Part shown: in pieces, positions 36,351 through 44,506 of the stretch
How the letters are laid out: every line of letters begins with the position of its first letter
How positions within the stretch are numbered: position 1 is the stretch's first letter
Origin: a virus
Direction: 5' to 3' (one strand)
Length of the DNA: 52,668 bases
IMG/VR virus record: IMGVR_UViG_3300025010_000079
Location: 1-52,668 of that record
Program-made: the position numbers and the translations under genes
The notes under the pieces: generated by a model
The model's input: only the letters and a program-made list of their open reading frames with translations
What the model was told of the DNA's origin: nothing
The model's database searches: none

Positions 36351-37538
36351 ATGAAAGTTTACAAATGCTTCACTTCAGATTTTCAAGACCTTGAAAAGAA
36401 AATTAAGCGGATCACTAAAAAACTTAATAAGAATTCCCTGAAATGGTCTTTTGAAGTCCTTGGAGAATCAGTCGAGGAAGTAAGAGTAATCGACTATGTA
36501 AACCGTGATAATATTCCCTCTTGGCAGTTTTCTCCTAAAGATTGCGGAACGGTTGTTGTGGATGTTACCTCGTACACTTTTGAAATGGAGTCACTGAAAT
36601 TAGGAGAATTTGAAGTCCTTGCGGTAATTGAGCACAATGCGGTAGAGGATACAAATGAAAATATCATACACGTTATCAAAGAAGGTGAAAATGTTTCAAT
36701 CCCCGTTGAATACAGAACTATCAAAAGTCACTGCCAACATTGCAACAGTGACCGCAAGAGAAACAAAACAGTCCTTCTTATAAATGCCGAAAATCAAATT
36801 ATTCAAGTTGGCAGCACTTGTATCAAAGAGTATACAGGTATTGACGGACTAAGCATCATAGGCAATTATCAAGACATACATGATATTTGCATCGAAGAAC
36901 CTAAAATGGACTATGATAATTTAGGTAAACAGTCTAAATACCTAAAAACTCTTGACTATCTCACAAATTGCCTAAGTTTAATCAACTCTGAAGGTTATAA
37001 AAAAGAAGAAACCAAAAACGGAGCCTGGGAGTTAACAAAAAAATGTGGTAAAAATGAAAAGTATAAGGTAATGGCAAATGAGGTTATAAACTACTTCAAA
37101 AACAAAGAATTCAAGGAGTATGAAACATTTCAAAATAATATCAAAGTATACCTATCAAATGAATATACCAAAATAAACGGAATTGTGGCTTATGCTTATG
37201 TTAGTTATCAGAAGGAAATTGAAAAGGACGAAAAGAAAGCAAGGGAGCAGGAAGGAAAGAAAAATTCTAATCACGTCGGGAACACTGGTGATAAATTGGA
37301 AGTAAATCTAACACTGAAAAAACGAGTGAGTTATGGAACCAGTTACAACGGTTACACTGAAACTACTCAATATATATACCTCTTTGAAGATACTGAGGGA
37401 AATATCTATAAATGGAATACAGCAAAATTCTTAGAACTTGATAATGGGGATAGCGTGAAGGTTAAAGGGACTATAAAAGATCACTCGGAATATGCCGGAG
37501 CAAAGCAGACTGTATTGACTAGATGCAAAATAGCTTGA
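36351..37538 (+). CDS. Phage/plasmid zinc-finger protein of unknown function
   Basis: 395 residues behind AAGGAGGTT. An N-terminal alpha/beta part is followed by C-Q-H-C-N-S-D-R-K-R-N-K-T (about residues 128-140) and V-G-S-T-C-I-K-E-Y-T-G (about 156-166), so three cysteines and a histidine could hold zinc. The C-terminal 90 residues are strand-rich and OB-like (V-K-V-K-G-T-I-K-D-H). I know this overall pattern as a conserved, uncharacterised protein of Bacillota plasmids and phages. It is a single-gene cassette. Confidence 0.7.
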   Translation: MKVYKCFTSDFQDLEKKIKRITKKLNKNSLKWSFEVLGESVEEVRVIDYVNRDNIPSWQFSPKDCGTVVVDVTSYTFEMESLKLGEFEVLAVIEHNAVEDTNENIIHVIKEGENVSIPVEYRTIKSHCQHCNSDRKRNKTVLLINAENQIIQVGSTCIKEYTGIDGLSIIGNYQDIHDICIEEPKMDYDNLGKQSKYLKTLDYLTNCLSLINSEGYKKEETKNGAWELTKKCGKNEKYKVMANEVINYFKNKEFKEYETFQNNIKVYLSNEYTKINGIVAYAYVSYQKEIEKDEKKAREQEGKKNSNHVGNTGDKLEVNLTLKKRVSYGTSYNGYTETTQYIYLFEDTEGNIYKWNTAKFLELDNGDSVKVKGTIKDHSEYAGAKQTVLTRCKIA

Positions 37539-37547
37539 ATGGATACT

Positions 37548-37580
37548 AAAGACTAGGCCAAAACCTAGTCTTTTTCTTTT
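37548..37580 (+). terminator. Intrinsic terminator with TTTTTCTTTT tail
   Basis: AAAGACTAGG/CCTAGTCTTT, 6-nt loop, then TTCTTTT. Confidence 0.8.
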
Positions 37581-37687
37581 GTCTTCATATCAAATAAAAA
37601 TCCATTTTTATTGGGAAATTGAGTTTTTAAAAGTGGGTTATAGCAAGGGTTCTAGGGTTTATGTTTTATAGAATTGTAATATAATTA

Positions 37688-37717
37688 TTGACCATTTTAC
37701 ATCTTCTATGTTATAAT
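37688..37717 (+). promoter_or_regulatory. Promoter of the 50-residue gene
   Basis: TTGACC, an 18-nt spacer and TATAAT preceded by TGT. Confidence 0.65.
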
Positions 37718-37759
37718 TCATTAACTTAAAATTTCAGAAATCGAAGGGAGCATATTTTA

Positions 37760-37912
37760 ATGAAATATGAAGTAACTAAAAAATTCATCGGTGGGATCTT
37801 GAAAGGATTAACCTATACTGAAACAACTTCAGTAAAATTCGAAGTTGGGTTCATTTGCAAAAATTCCTACGGAGGCAGTCCTTATAAAATAATTTCCTGT
37901 AATCCAGTGTAA
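37760..37912 (+). CDS. Small hypothetical protein
   Basis: 50 residues behind GAAGGGAG; the frame is M-K-Y-E-V-T-K-K-F-I-G-G-I-L-K-G-L-T. A K-x-F-x-x-G-x-L-K-G-L-T opening followed by strands suggests a small beta barrel. A terminator follows 5 nt after the stop. Confidence 0.55.
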   Translation: MKYEVTKKFIGGILKGLTYTETTSVKFEVGFICKNSYGGSPYKIISCNPV

Positions 37913-37917
37913 ACTAA

Positions 37918-37943
37918 AAAGGAAGGGTAAAACCTTCCTTTAA
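37918..37943 (+). terminator. Intrinsic terminator
   Basis: AAAGGAAGG/CCTTCCTTT with a 6-nt loop. It lies only 22 nt before the next start codon, so it can act as an attenuator for the 115-residue gene. Confidence 0.6.
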
Positions 37944-37964
37944 TAATTTGAAGGAGTGGTCAAC

Positions 37965-38312
37965 ATGTTTAAACCAGTTACCAAAAAGCAAACTAATAAA
38001 ATGTCTCAAAACTATAAAAAATTCATTTCTGCTCTATTTGGAGTTGAAGCAATCGGAGCCACCAAGCAAGAAGCTGAAGAAAATCTTTATAATTTGATTA
38101 ACTGGAATACAAAGCAATTCAGAAAATACTTTCAGCGTGAAGGTATAATTGCTATATTATCAAATAGTCCTTACGATCTTAATCAATATCATTATTCTTA
38201 TATTCGAGAAGGAAGGGAGTCGGGAACAACCATATTCGATGCAATAAGTGATAAGGAAGCAATAAATAAAGCTCAGAGATATTTTGATGAATACATAGGA
38301 TGTTCAAATTAA
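37965..38312 (+). CDS. Hypothetical protein
   Basis: 115 residues from ATG 37965 behind AAGGAGTGG. Basic N-terminus (K-P-V-T-K-K-Q-T-N-K-M-S), a G-V-E-A-I-G-A-T-K-Q-E-A-E-E-N-L region, then helices. The G-A-T-x-x-E-A-x-x-N line resembles small phage proteins of unknown role. Confidence 0.6.
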   Translation: MFKPVTKKQTNKMSQNYKKFISALFGVEAIGATKQEAEENLYNLINWNTKQFRKYFQREGIIAILSNSPYDLNQYHYSYIREGRESGTTIFDAISDKEAINKAQRYFDEYIGCSN

Positions 38313-38336
38313 GACTCTTAGGAGTCTTTTTCTTTG
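38311..38336 (+). terminator. Intrinsic terminator with TTTTTCTTT tail
   Basis: AAGACTC/GAGTCTT with a 4-nt loop, starting on the stop codon. Confidence 0.8.
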
Positions 38337-38418
38337 TCTTGTTATAGTTTTTATCATGAACATATTCTGAAGCCTTAAAAGTGCTATTGTGGGCCTTACA
38401 ATCAAATATAATTACTAT

Positions 38419-38448
38419 TTGACGTTTGTATTTATCCTGTGATATTAT
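38419..38448 (+). promoter_or_regulatory. Promoter of the 79-residue gene
   Basis: TTGACG, an 18-nt spacer and TATTAT; the -10 is preceded by TGTGA as at 36.3 kb. Confidence 0.65.
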
Positions 38449-38483
38449 ATCAGTAATAAATAATTTAATCGGAGGTTGCTAAA

Positions 38484-38723
38484 ATGACTAAAACATTTGA
38501 TCCAGGTACATACCAATATATGTCTTCTCTATCAATCCACAAAAAGGCTGACAAAAAGAAAGTCGATGAAGAAAAAATAATATCTCGAATGTATGCTGTA
38601 TGCCGGAAGTATGATAAGAGCTTGGATGAAATAACCAAAAAGGAGTTAACTAAAACAGAGTACAAGCACTTAATGGATTTTATAAATTTAAGAGGTTATA
38701 CTGGTTATGATAATTTAGACTAG
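38484..38723 (+). CDS. Hypothetical basic protein
   Basis: 79 residues behind CGGAGG. Lysine-rich helices (K-A-D-K-K-K-V-D-E-E-K-I-I-S-R) follow a short F-D-P-G-T-Y-Q-Y-M-S start. The stop codon lies inside the stem of the terminator at 38718. Confidence 0.6.
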   Translation: MTKTFDPGTYQYMSSLSIHKKADKKKVDEEKIISRMYAVCRKYDKSLDEITKKELTKTEYKHLMDFINLRGYTGYDNLD

Positions 38724-38750
38724 ATAAAAATATCTAGTCTTTTTCTTTTT
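38718..38750 (+). terminator. Intrinsic terminator with TTTTTCTTTT tail
   Basis: GACTAGATA/TATCTAGTC with a 4-nt loop, then TTTTTCTTTTTT. Its left arm contains the TAG stop of the gene. Confidence 0.85.
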
Positions 38751-38818
38751 TGTACTAGCAAATTACCCAATCAACAACATATAATAAATAAAATAAAAAA
38801 ATAAAGGAGTTGGCGCGA

Positions 38819-39004
38819 ATGAAAACAGAAAAACAATTGGATAAAAAATGGAAAGAATTAAAAAATCGTATATCAATTATGATTGAACAAGCTGAACTTT
38901 TTGTATTAGATAATCCTTCCGATAAAAAAAGAATAGAATATCTTAAATCACTCATCTTGCCGGAACGAGAAGAAATTTTTAAAAATCTTAATCGGAATAT
39001 CTAA
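38819..39004 (+). CDS. Small hypothetical helical protein
   Basis: 61 residues from ATG 38819, with AAAGGAG 9 nt upstream; an in-frame TTG nearer the site is less likely. All helix, charged (M-K-T-E-K-Q-L-D-K-K-W-K-E-L-K-N). Function unknown. Confidence 0.55.
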   Translation: MKTEKQLDKKWKELKNRISIMIEQAELFVLDNPSDKKRIEYLKSLILPEREEIFKNLNRNI

Positions 39005-39036
39005 AGACTAGAAATAATATTCTAGTCTTTTTCTTT
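39003..39036 (+). terminator. Intrinsic terminator with TTTTTCTTT tail
   Basis: AAAGACTAGAA/TTCTAGTCTTT with a 6-nt loop, starting on the stop codon of the 61-residue gene. Confidence 0.85.
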
Positions 39037-39450
39037 GCTCATTCAGCCCGATCAACTCATTTTCCCTTTTCAATCCTTCGCACCCTCAAAACACACGGAC
39101 AGAAATGGCCCTTCTTGCCTTTAGATTGCATTGCCTAGTATAATCTTATCTAGCATCGGTTTTAAACGTCTCAGAATAAAAATAGGGTTAATTGTGGCTG
39201 TGATTCTATACAAATTTAAAAATAATATTAAAATAATTAGCATTTCCACGCAATCAATAGCTATCTATAGATAATGCCATATAATCCACTGTAAAATGGT
39301 TAAAACGGGCTAAAATGGAATTCGCTATATAATGCCTAATGCTTTAAAATAGGGTACATAGAGAAGCACACAAACATAGAGCAGACAAAAAGCCTCTTAC
39401 CTCAGTTATCTTTAGTCAGTCAACTATAAAGTGTAAAATAAAATTTATAC

Positions 39451-39479
39451 TTGACAAAATGAACTCTATCTATTAAAAT
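39451..39479 (+). promoter_or_regulatory. Strong sigma-A promoter of the structured leader
   Basis: TTGACA, a 17-nt spacer and TAAAAT. The predicted start near 39,486 leaves a 5' leader of about 355 nt before the gene at 39841. Upstream, 39037-39450 holds no gene that I can support. Confidence 0.8.
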
Positions 39480-39485
39480 GGGTAT

Positions 39486-39840
39486 CAAGAACAAAAACAT
39501 AGTGCCTACGCAAAATAGGCCAAAAGGAGGTAATCAGACTCTTAGCAAAGACTAAATCCTTCGAAGCTCAAGGCTACCTGAAGGAAAGCACCTCTAGTCA
39601 AGGAATGCTTAAAAAGGATCGCTCTTTGACAATTAAATAAACCTTTCCTGAAGTTATACAAAGTATTGTTTATATGTCTATAAGTTCGCTTGCGTCTGAT
39701 GGCAATTAAACAATATGGAGATACTGGCACTAAGGTTGCCAAGGAAGTAATAGGGAAAGGCTTAAAACCTCTCTTTTAAACTCTTATTTGCTTAAACTTG
39801 TTCCCGTGTTTGCCCTCTTAATTAAGAGGAGGAAAATTAA
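39486..39840 (+). ncRNA. Long structured leader RNA with boxA-like sequence
   Basis: No gene is found in this 355-nt stretch, but stems are dense: TCCTTC/GAAGGA (near 39557-39585), AAGCA/TGCTT (near 39586-39610), CCTTTCC/GGGAAAGG (near 39642 and 39753), and TATTGTTT/AAACAATA inside it. CGCTCTTTGACAATT near 39619 resembles the rrn boxA antitermination signal. It ends in a perfect 16-nt palindrome, CCTCTTAATTAAGAGG (39814-39829), touching the ribosome binding site. It may be a cis-acting regulator or the 5' part of a larger non-coding RNA. Confidence 0.45.
39797..39819 (+). repeat. Left arm of a 23-nt inverted repeat enclosing a gene
   Basis: CTTGTTCCCGTGTTTGCCCT begins the arm. It pairs with 40061-40083 in 21 of 23 positions, counting two G-U pairs, with weaker pairing for about 15 more bases outward. 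The arms flank the whole gene at 39841..40047. Confidence 0.75.
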
Positions 39841-40047
39841 ATGAATGATTATAAAATTGCAACAGAACCTAGAGAAAATGGTAAAATTATGTACAGACCT
39901 ATTGTTAATGGTTATGATACTAGTCATTTATTTGAAAATTACGATCAAGCTCTAATTTTTGCCATAGCATATGCCAACTTGAAAAACATGAATGACACTA
40001 TGTATGCGGAAGAATTTATTTCAAGAATGTTAAAAATTAATCAATAA
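39841..40047 (+). CDS. Small hypothetical protein inside an inverted repeat
   Basis: 68 residues behind AAGAGGAGG. The N-terminus reads M-N-D-Y-K-I-A-T-E-P-R-E-N-G-K-I-M-Y-R-P-I-V-N-G, two strands, then helices (A-L-I-F-A-I-A-Y-A-N-L). Not recognised. The ribosome binding site overlaps a 16-nt palindrome, and the whole gene is framed by the 39797/40061 arms, so translation is probably regulated by RNA folding. Confidence 0.6.
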   Translation: MNDYKIATEPRENGKIMYRPIVNGYDTSHLFENYDQALIFAIAYANLKNMNDTMYAEEFISRMLKINQ

Positions 40048-40060
40048 CAAATACCAACAC

Positions 40061-40083
40061 AAGAGGGTAAACACAAGGACAAG
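40061..40083 (+). repeat. Right arm of the 23-nt inverted repeat
   Basis: AAGAGGGTAAACACAAGGAC begins the arm, 13 nt after the stop codon. The segment to 40325 also holds ACTTGCAT/ATGCAGG around an ATAACA loop (about 40169-40196) and no gene. Confidence 0.75.
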
Positions 40084-40325
40084 AAAAGCAAAAAGAGAGA
40101 ATTAACCAAAACATTCTAAAATCCCTTTAGTTTACATTATTACAATTTAATCATAACAATTGCGTTAAACTTGCATAACAAAATTAAAATGCAGGTTGTT
40201 GTAATTTAATGTTAAATTGTCTATACTTAAGGCTGAAGGGATTAATTAAACTTAAGGTGTGAACTTAAAATTATTTATGAGTTTAGACCTTGGGTAAAAA
40301 TTAAGAATGAAAGAGGTTATGGAAA

Positions 40326-40763
40326 ATGTTAGAATTAAAGTATGGTGCAATTGTCAAACACAACGACCAATTAGGGGAATTAGTTACCGAAGATGGTAAG
40401 TTCTATTTTCATCCTGTCAAGTATGGTAATTATTACTGCTCAGACCTAACCGAAGCAACTGAAGAAAACATTCAAGAAACTTCTCATGATGAAAAAGTCG
40501 AATATCTTAAACAGGAATTCCCATGGGGTGAAGTTACCAAAGTTCATAACATTGGTGAATATGTAATCTTTGAATATATCAGTGGCTATGATCTTAGAAA
40601 TGAAGGGAAGACGGTTATTGCTTTTCATGCTTATATGGATTATCAAAATATATCTTGCTCTTATGAAACCTTAGACTCTTGTTTGATCGGAACACTAGCA
40701 TATAAGTATGATGGAGCCAATAGTCAAGCAGCAAAATTCTTTAGGAGAATGGTCAAAATGTAA
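40326..40763 (+). CDS. Hypothetical protein
   Basis: 145 residues behind GAAAGAGG. An opening L-K-Y-G-A-I-V-K-H-N-D-Q-L-G-E-L-V-T-E-D-G-K-F-Y-F strand pair is followed by an acidic helix and a mixed C-terminus with Y-D-G-A-N-S-Q-A-A-K-F-F. No family recognised. It is separated from the DUF932 gene by a family hairpin (40806-40850). Confidence 0.6.
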   Translation: MLELKYGAIVKHNDQLGELVTEDGKFYFHPVKYGNYYCSDLTEATEENIQETSHDEKVEYLKQEFPWGEVTKVHNIGEYVIFEYISGYDLRNEGKTVIAFHAYMDYQNISCSYETLDSCLIGTLAYKYDGANSQAAKFFRRMVKM

Positions 40764-40805
40764 CCCAATAGAAAAGACATTTTAAAGTAATTTTAGTAAG
40801 CTTTA

Positions 40806-40850
40806 CAAACTGAGATACACTAATAACAAATCTCAGTTTGTTGTCGTAGA
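40806..40850 (+). promoter_or_regulatory. ATAACA-loop hairpin family, copy 1
   Basis: CAAACTGAGAT pairs with ATCTCAGTTTG; the loop contains ATAACA; the 3' flank is TTGTCGTAG. No U-run follows, so it is not a normal terminator. It precedes the DUF932 gene. Confidence 0.6.
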
Positions 40851-40881
40851 CTAAAATTAGAAAATGAAAGAGGTTTTTTAA

Positions 40882-41742
40882 ATGATGTATAATTCAACCG
40901 GAACGACCAACGCAGCCTTGACAATGGCAAAATTAAATCAATTAGCTCCTTCCATTTTTTCCTCTTCTGCTAAAGAAACTTTAACCTCTAAATATAATTT
41001 TATACCGACTGTTCAGGTAGTAAAGGAAATGGAAAAAGAAGGTTGGTTACCAGTTAAAGCAATCGAGTCTAGAACAAACAACGAAGCAAACCAAGGATTC
41101 CAAAAGCATATGGTGCGCTTCAGAAACTTTAATGAACAAGTCCAAAACGAATTAATGGTTGGAGATACATTCGTAGAACTTGTTCTAACAAATTCGCATA
41201 ATGGTCTTTCTTCTTTTGTTTTCAATTGTGGATTATTCCGGCTTGCATGTTCAAATGGTATGGTAGTTTCAGAATCATCATTCGATACTGCACGTATACG
41301 CCATAACAGTTATGAAGCTACACAAGTTATAGACATTTGTGGAGAAACGGTGAAAAAAGCTCCACAAATTACAGGAGCAGTCGAAATGATGAAAAACATA
41401 GAATTAAGTCCTATGGAACAATTAATTTTTGCAAATGCAGCGAAGCCACTAAGATTCGATAAACCCGACGAAATTGACACCGAGCGCATATTGTCGGCAA
41501 AACGTCAAGCAGACAAGGGAAACGACTTGTGGAAAACTTATAACAGGACACAAGAGAATTTGCTAAAAGGAAATGTTCGCTATGATAGACACGATGCTCA
41601 AGGAAGATATTCGGGAAGAGGCCATACGCAAGAAGTAAAGAGCATTGATAAAAATGTTAAGTTAAACCAGGCATTATGGACATTGGCAGAAGAGATGGCA
41701 AAGTTGAAAACTGGTATGGGTATAACAAATGCAGCTAAATAG
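40882..41742 (+). CDS. DUF932-family plasmid/phage protein
   Basis: 286 residues. The family pattern is clear: I-P-T-V-Q-V-V-K-E-M-E-K-E-G-W-L-P-V near residue 42, H-M-V-R-F-R, L-V-L-T-N-S-H-N-G-L-S-S-F-V-F-N-C-G-L-F-R-L-A-C-S-N-G-M-V-V and a helical C-terminus. DUF932 proteins occur widely on plasmids and phages; no activity is established. The start is ATG-ATG behind GAAAGAGG. It is flanked by family hairpins on both sides, so it is regulated in the same way as its neighbours. Confidence 0.82.
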   Translation: MMYNSTGTTNAALTMAKLNQLAPSIFSSSAKETLTSKYNFIPTVQVVKEMEKEGWLPVKAIESRTNNEANQGFQKHMVRFRNFNEQVQNELMVGDTFVELVLTNSHNGLSSFVFNCGLFRLACSNGMVVSESSFDTARIRHNSYEATQVIDICGETVKKAPQITGAVEMMKNIELSPMEQLIFANAAKPLRFDKPDEIDTERILSAKRQADKGNDLWKTYNRTQENLLKGNVRYDRHDAQGRYSGRGHTQEVKSIDKNVKLNQALWTLAEEMAKLKTGMGITNAAK

Positions 41743-41788
41743 TTGATACATAGTAAGTAAATGCTTAACCCTTAAAAGTTTGTTTGCT

Positions 41789-41841
41789 ACTAGCAACAAA
41801 ATCAAAATAACGGACATAAAAATTTGTTGCTAGTGTCGAGT
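41789..41841 (+). promoter_or_regulatory. ATAACA-loop hairpin family, copy 2
   Basis: ACTAGCAACAAA pairs with TTTGTTGCTAGT (12 bp). The loop has AATAACGG, and the flank is TGTCGAGT. It precedes the DUF262 gene. Confidence 0.6.
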
Positions 41842-41864
41842 AAATTATTAAGGAGTGGTATTAA

Positions 41865-43106
41865 ATGGCAAGAAGAAAACCAACTACGATGTCATGGAAC
41901 ATCAAACAAATTAACACTATGATCAATAAAGGAACAATTCTTTTTTCTCATCCTCTTCAACGTCCTACGGGTCAATGGGAACAAGCAGACAAATCTTTAT
42001 TAGTGGATTCTCTTTTAACTCTCTATTGTCCTGATGTATTCGCCATCAAGGAAAAAACTGAGAACGGCAATACATACAGCATCATTGATGGTCTTCAAAG
42101 ATTATCGACCATTCATGATCTTTTAGCAGACAAATTGACTATGACAGAATTAGAGGACTTCTGCTTAGATGCTACCGGAAACGAAGTCTATAACATTTCA
42201 GGCAAAACATGGTCACAATTCCCTGAAGAAGTCCAAAACGAAATTATGGGTTATACTCTAGGGCTTAAAGTGTTTGAGATTGAAGAGGGAGACGATGAAG
42301 AATCAATTATTGAGGAAATTTTCTATCGCCTTAATAACGGAAAAGGGATGTCTTTAGAACATAAGGCACTAGTAAAAGCTAGTCATAAGGTGCAAAAGTT
42401 TGTTCACAGAATTGCGACAGAACACAAACTATTCACCAACATTGCAAAGTATTCTGAAAAGGCAGTAAAGAAATCAGATATTCCAATGACCATTATGCAA
42501 GCTATTCTTCTTATCTCAAGGTTAGATTATCCTAGCCTAGCAGCAAAGGACATTGAACTGGTATTCTCGAAGAATGAAATAACAGATCAAGTTCTTGACC
42601 TTGTAGAGAAATCTTTTGATCTTATTGCAATGGCATTTCCAGAACAGCATAAATTCGTTACAAAAATCAATATTGTTTCAATGGCCTATTTGTTTGCTAA
42701 TAGTCTTAATCATGATCAAACAATTGTTAATCTTTTGAGATATGTTAATCAAGAGATTAAACCAGGGGACGCTTATAAAGGGTATACTGGCTCCGGCAAC
42801 GTCAAGAAAGAGAAAACCATTAATAGACTTAAAGGTATTCTTAAATTATGTGGTGTTAATGACATTGGATTGCCGATTGTCGAAGAGGTTAAAGTCGAGC
42901 CAGAATTAGAACAAGAAATAATTATTGAGGAACAACCTAAACAAACTGAAAATCTTGATTCTTCCATAACAGCGACCTCAGAATCATACAGCGAAGAAAA
43001 TAAAGAAGAACAACCAGAACAAACTATCAATAATGAACAAAAACAGGATCAAGAATTCCAAGAAGAAACTCAAGCTATTCTAAATATTGTCAATAATGTT
43101 GCATAA
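41865..43106 (+). CDS. DUF262/ParB-fold protein
   Basis: 413 residues behind AAGGAGTGG. The DUF262 (GmrSD N-terminal) domain is seen in I-L-F-S-H-P-L-Q-R-P-T-G-Q-W and Y-S-I-I-D-G-L-Q-R-L-S-T-I, the ParB/Srx-like nucleotide site, then F-Y-R-L-N-N-G-K-G-M-S. The C-terminal 90 residues are glutamate/glutamine-rich and disordered. No HNH (DUF1524) half is present, so it is not a full GmrSD enzyme. It may be a DNA-binding regulator. Confidence 0.82.
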   Translation: MARRKPTTMSWNIKQINTMINKGTILFSHPLQRPTGQWEQADKSLLVDSLLTLYCPDVFAIKEKTENGNTYSIIDGLQRLSTIHDLLADKLTMTELEDFCLDATGNEVYNISGKTWSQFPEEVQNEIMGYTLGLKVFEIEEGDDEESIIEEIFYRLNNGKGMSLEHKALVKASHKVQKFVHRIATEHKLFTNIAKYSEKAVKKSDIPMTIMQAILLISRLDYPSLAAKDIELVFSKNEITDQVLDLVEKSFDLIAMAFPEQHKFVTKINIVSMAYLFANSLNHDQTIVNLLRYVNQEIKPGDAYKGYTGSGNVKKEKTINRLKGILKLCGVNDIGLPIVEEVKVEPELEQEIIIEEQPKQTENLDSSITATSESYSEENKEEQPEQTINNEQKQDQEFQEETQAILNIVNNVA

Positions 43107-43130
43107 TCCATAAATAATTGTACCTGGAGT

Positions 43131-43172
43131 CTAGACAATAACATTTAATTTGCTATTGTCTAGCATTCGAGG
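43131..43172 (+). promoter_or_regulatory. ATAACA-loop hairpin family, copy 3
   Basis: CTAGACAATA pairs with TATTGTCTAG; ATAACA overlaps the end of the left arm; the flank is CATTCGAGG. Confidence 0.6.
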
Positions 43173-43203
43173 TAAAGTTATTATATTAAAGGAGTTGGAT
43201 TAA

Positions 43204-43440
43204 ATGAAAAAATGTGCAAAGGAAATTGAAGGCTATATATTTGTTGGGAACACACCAACAGGAGGAGACTTACCAGAACTGAAAAATGTAAAATATCTAA
43301 TCGGCAATGTTGCTTTGGATATTCATGGAAAAGAAATTGATAAAAATTATATGGTTCCATTGTATATTGAAAAAGGAAGAAGTTATGATGAGTATAACAG
43401 AATTATGATGGCACAATTAAGAGCCATAAGAAATAGTTAA
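43204..43440 (+). CDS. Small hypothetical protein
   Basis: 78 residues behind AAAGGAGTTGG. M-K-K-C-A-K-E-I-E-G-Y-I-F-V-G-N-T-P-T-G-G-D-L-P-E-L reads as strands and turns, ending in a basic helix. Not recognised. It is followed after 45 nt by the next gene without a hairpin. Confidence 0.55.
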   Translation: MKKCAKEIEGYIFVGNTPTGGDLPELKNVKYLIGNVALDIHGKEIDKNYMVPLYIEKGRSYDEYNRIMMAQLRAIRNS

Positions 43441-43485
43441 ATTCATGTACTTATGCCATGAGAAAGAGAAAGGATGTAAAACTAA

Positions 43486-43647
43486 ATGGGAAAATACGAT
43501 TTAGAAAAAGCAAAAGAATTAATGAATATGGCTTTACAATTATTAACGGGTCATGTTCCACATATTTATGTTAATGATGCTATTCAGGAGTTAAAAAAGT
43601 CTCTAGATGAAATCGAAAAAGATATTGAACAAATTAAATCTAATTAG
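43486..43647 (+). CDS. Small helical hypothetical protein
   Basis: 53 residues, M-G-K-Y-D-L-E-K-A-K-E-L-M-N-M-A-L, with GAAAGG upstream. Two amphipathic helices. Short but with clear coding character. Confidence 0.5.
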   Translation: MGKYDLEKAKELMNMALQLLTGHVPHIYVNDAIQELKKSLDEIEKDIEQIKSN

Positions 43648-43662
43648 CGTGTATGTTCTCAG

Positions 43663-43704
43663 AGCGTTTCAGCCATAACAAAACAGGTTGAAACGTTGTC
43701 GAGG
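43663..43704 (+). promoter_or_regulatory. ATAACA-loop hairpin family, copy 4
   Basis: AGCGTTTCAGCC pairs with GGTTGAAACGTT (one mismatch, one G-U); the loop is exactly ATAACAAAACA; the flank is TTGTCGAGG. Confidence 0.65.
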
Positions 43705-43755
43705 GTATATAAACTTTAAACTACTCTTAAAAATCAACTAAGGAAGAATACATAA

Positions 43756-44343
43756 ATGAGCGTTACAGCGCAACTCATAATCGAAATCGAAGGTAAAATA
43801 CTAAATGCCCAAACTACTAGTAAACTTGATTTTTGCAAATGGTCAGAATTTGCTTCCTCAGATAATTTATCAGAACTTCCTAAAAATCTTTTATCTCTAA
43901 TGAAAAGGTATGACGAGGTTAAAATGTTGACAATCTCTATAACAAATGGCAATTGTACGATGCTACATTATTCAAAGCGTTATATTGTTAGTTATGATCA
44001 AGTCAGAATTATGAGATGGAAAGAAAGTCAACGGTCATACGATGACATAGAAATCTATACAGGCGAAAAGATGCTAACAACATTTAAGAAAAATCTTAAA
44101 TCTGATTTAGTTGTATTTCTCCAAAAATTTGAAGCAATTCATGTCCAAGAGCTTCACAAATTGATTAAAGGAGATAATTTATTCTGGTATGAGTTAATTT
44201 ATCGTTCTCCGGCTCCAAGTTGTCAACCTGAAGGATATGTAAAAACAAATTATAATAAGGGTCGGCATGGAATCGTAGCGTATACAGAGGAGTTGACATT
44301 GGAACAGATTGAAAAATTTGAGTTAAGGGAATGGAAGGAGTAA
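43756..44343 (+). CDS. Hypothetical protein
   Basis: 195 residues behind AAGGAAG. Strand-rich N-terminal half, helical middle (E-K-M-L-T-T-F-K-K-N-L-K-S-D), and a C-terminal Y-E-L-I-Y-R-S-P-A-P-S-C-Q-P-E-G-Y. No family recognised. It ends at a clear terminator. Confidence 0.6.
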   Translation: MSVTAQLIIEIEGKILNAQTTSKLDFCKWSEFASSDNLSELPKNLLSLMKRYDEVKMLTISITNGNCTMLHYSKRYIVSYDQVRIMRWKESQRSYDDIEIYTGEKMLTTFKKNLKSDLVVFLQKFEAIHVQELHKLIKGDNLFWYELIYRSPAPSCQPEGYVKTNYNKGRHGIVAYTEELTLEQIEKFELREWKE

Positions 44344-44370
44344 GAAAGTAAGTTGTAAAATAATTATTTT

Positions 44371-44395
44371 GGGAATTAGCCTTAATTCCCTTTTT
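44371..44395 (+). terminator. Intrinsic terminator
   Basis: GGGAATT/AATTCCC with a 6-nt loop, then T5. A TATAAT box near 44413 starts the next unit, and TTATAACAGTTGACC (from 44465) is the related loop motif without a long stem. Confidence 0.75.
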
Positions 44396-44506
44396 GAGTT
44401 CGTAAAAATATGATATAATGATTATATTAAGTTACGGATTTAAAAAGGCAATTGTGGAAAATAGTTATAACAGTTGACCTATAAAATTTAAAGGAGCGTG
44501 TTGTAA

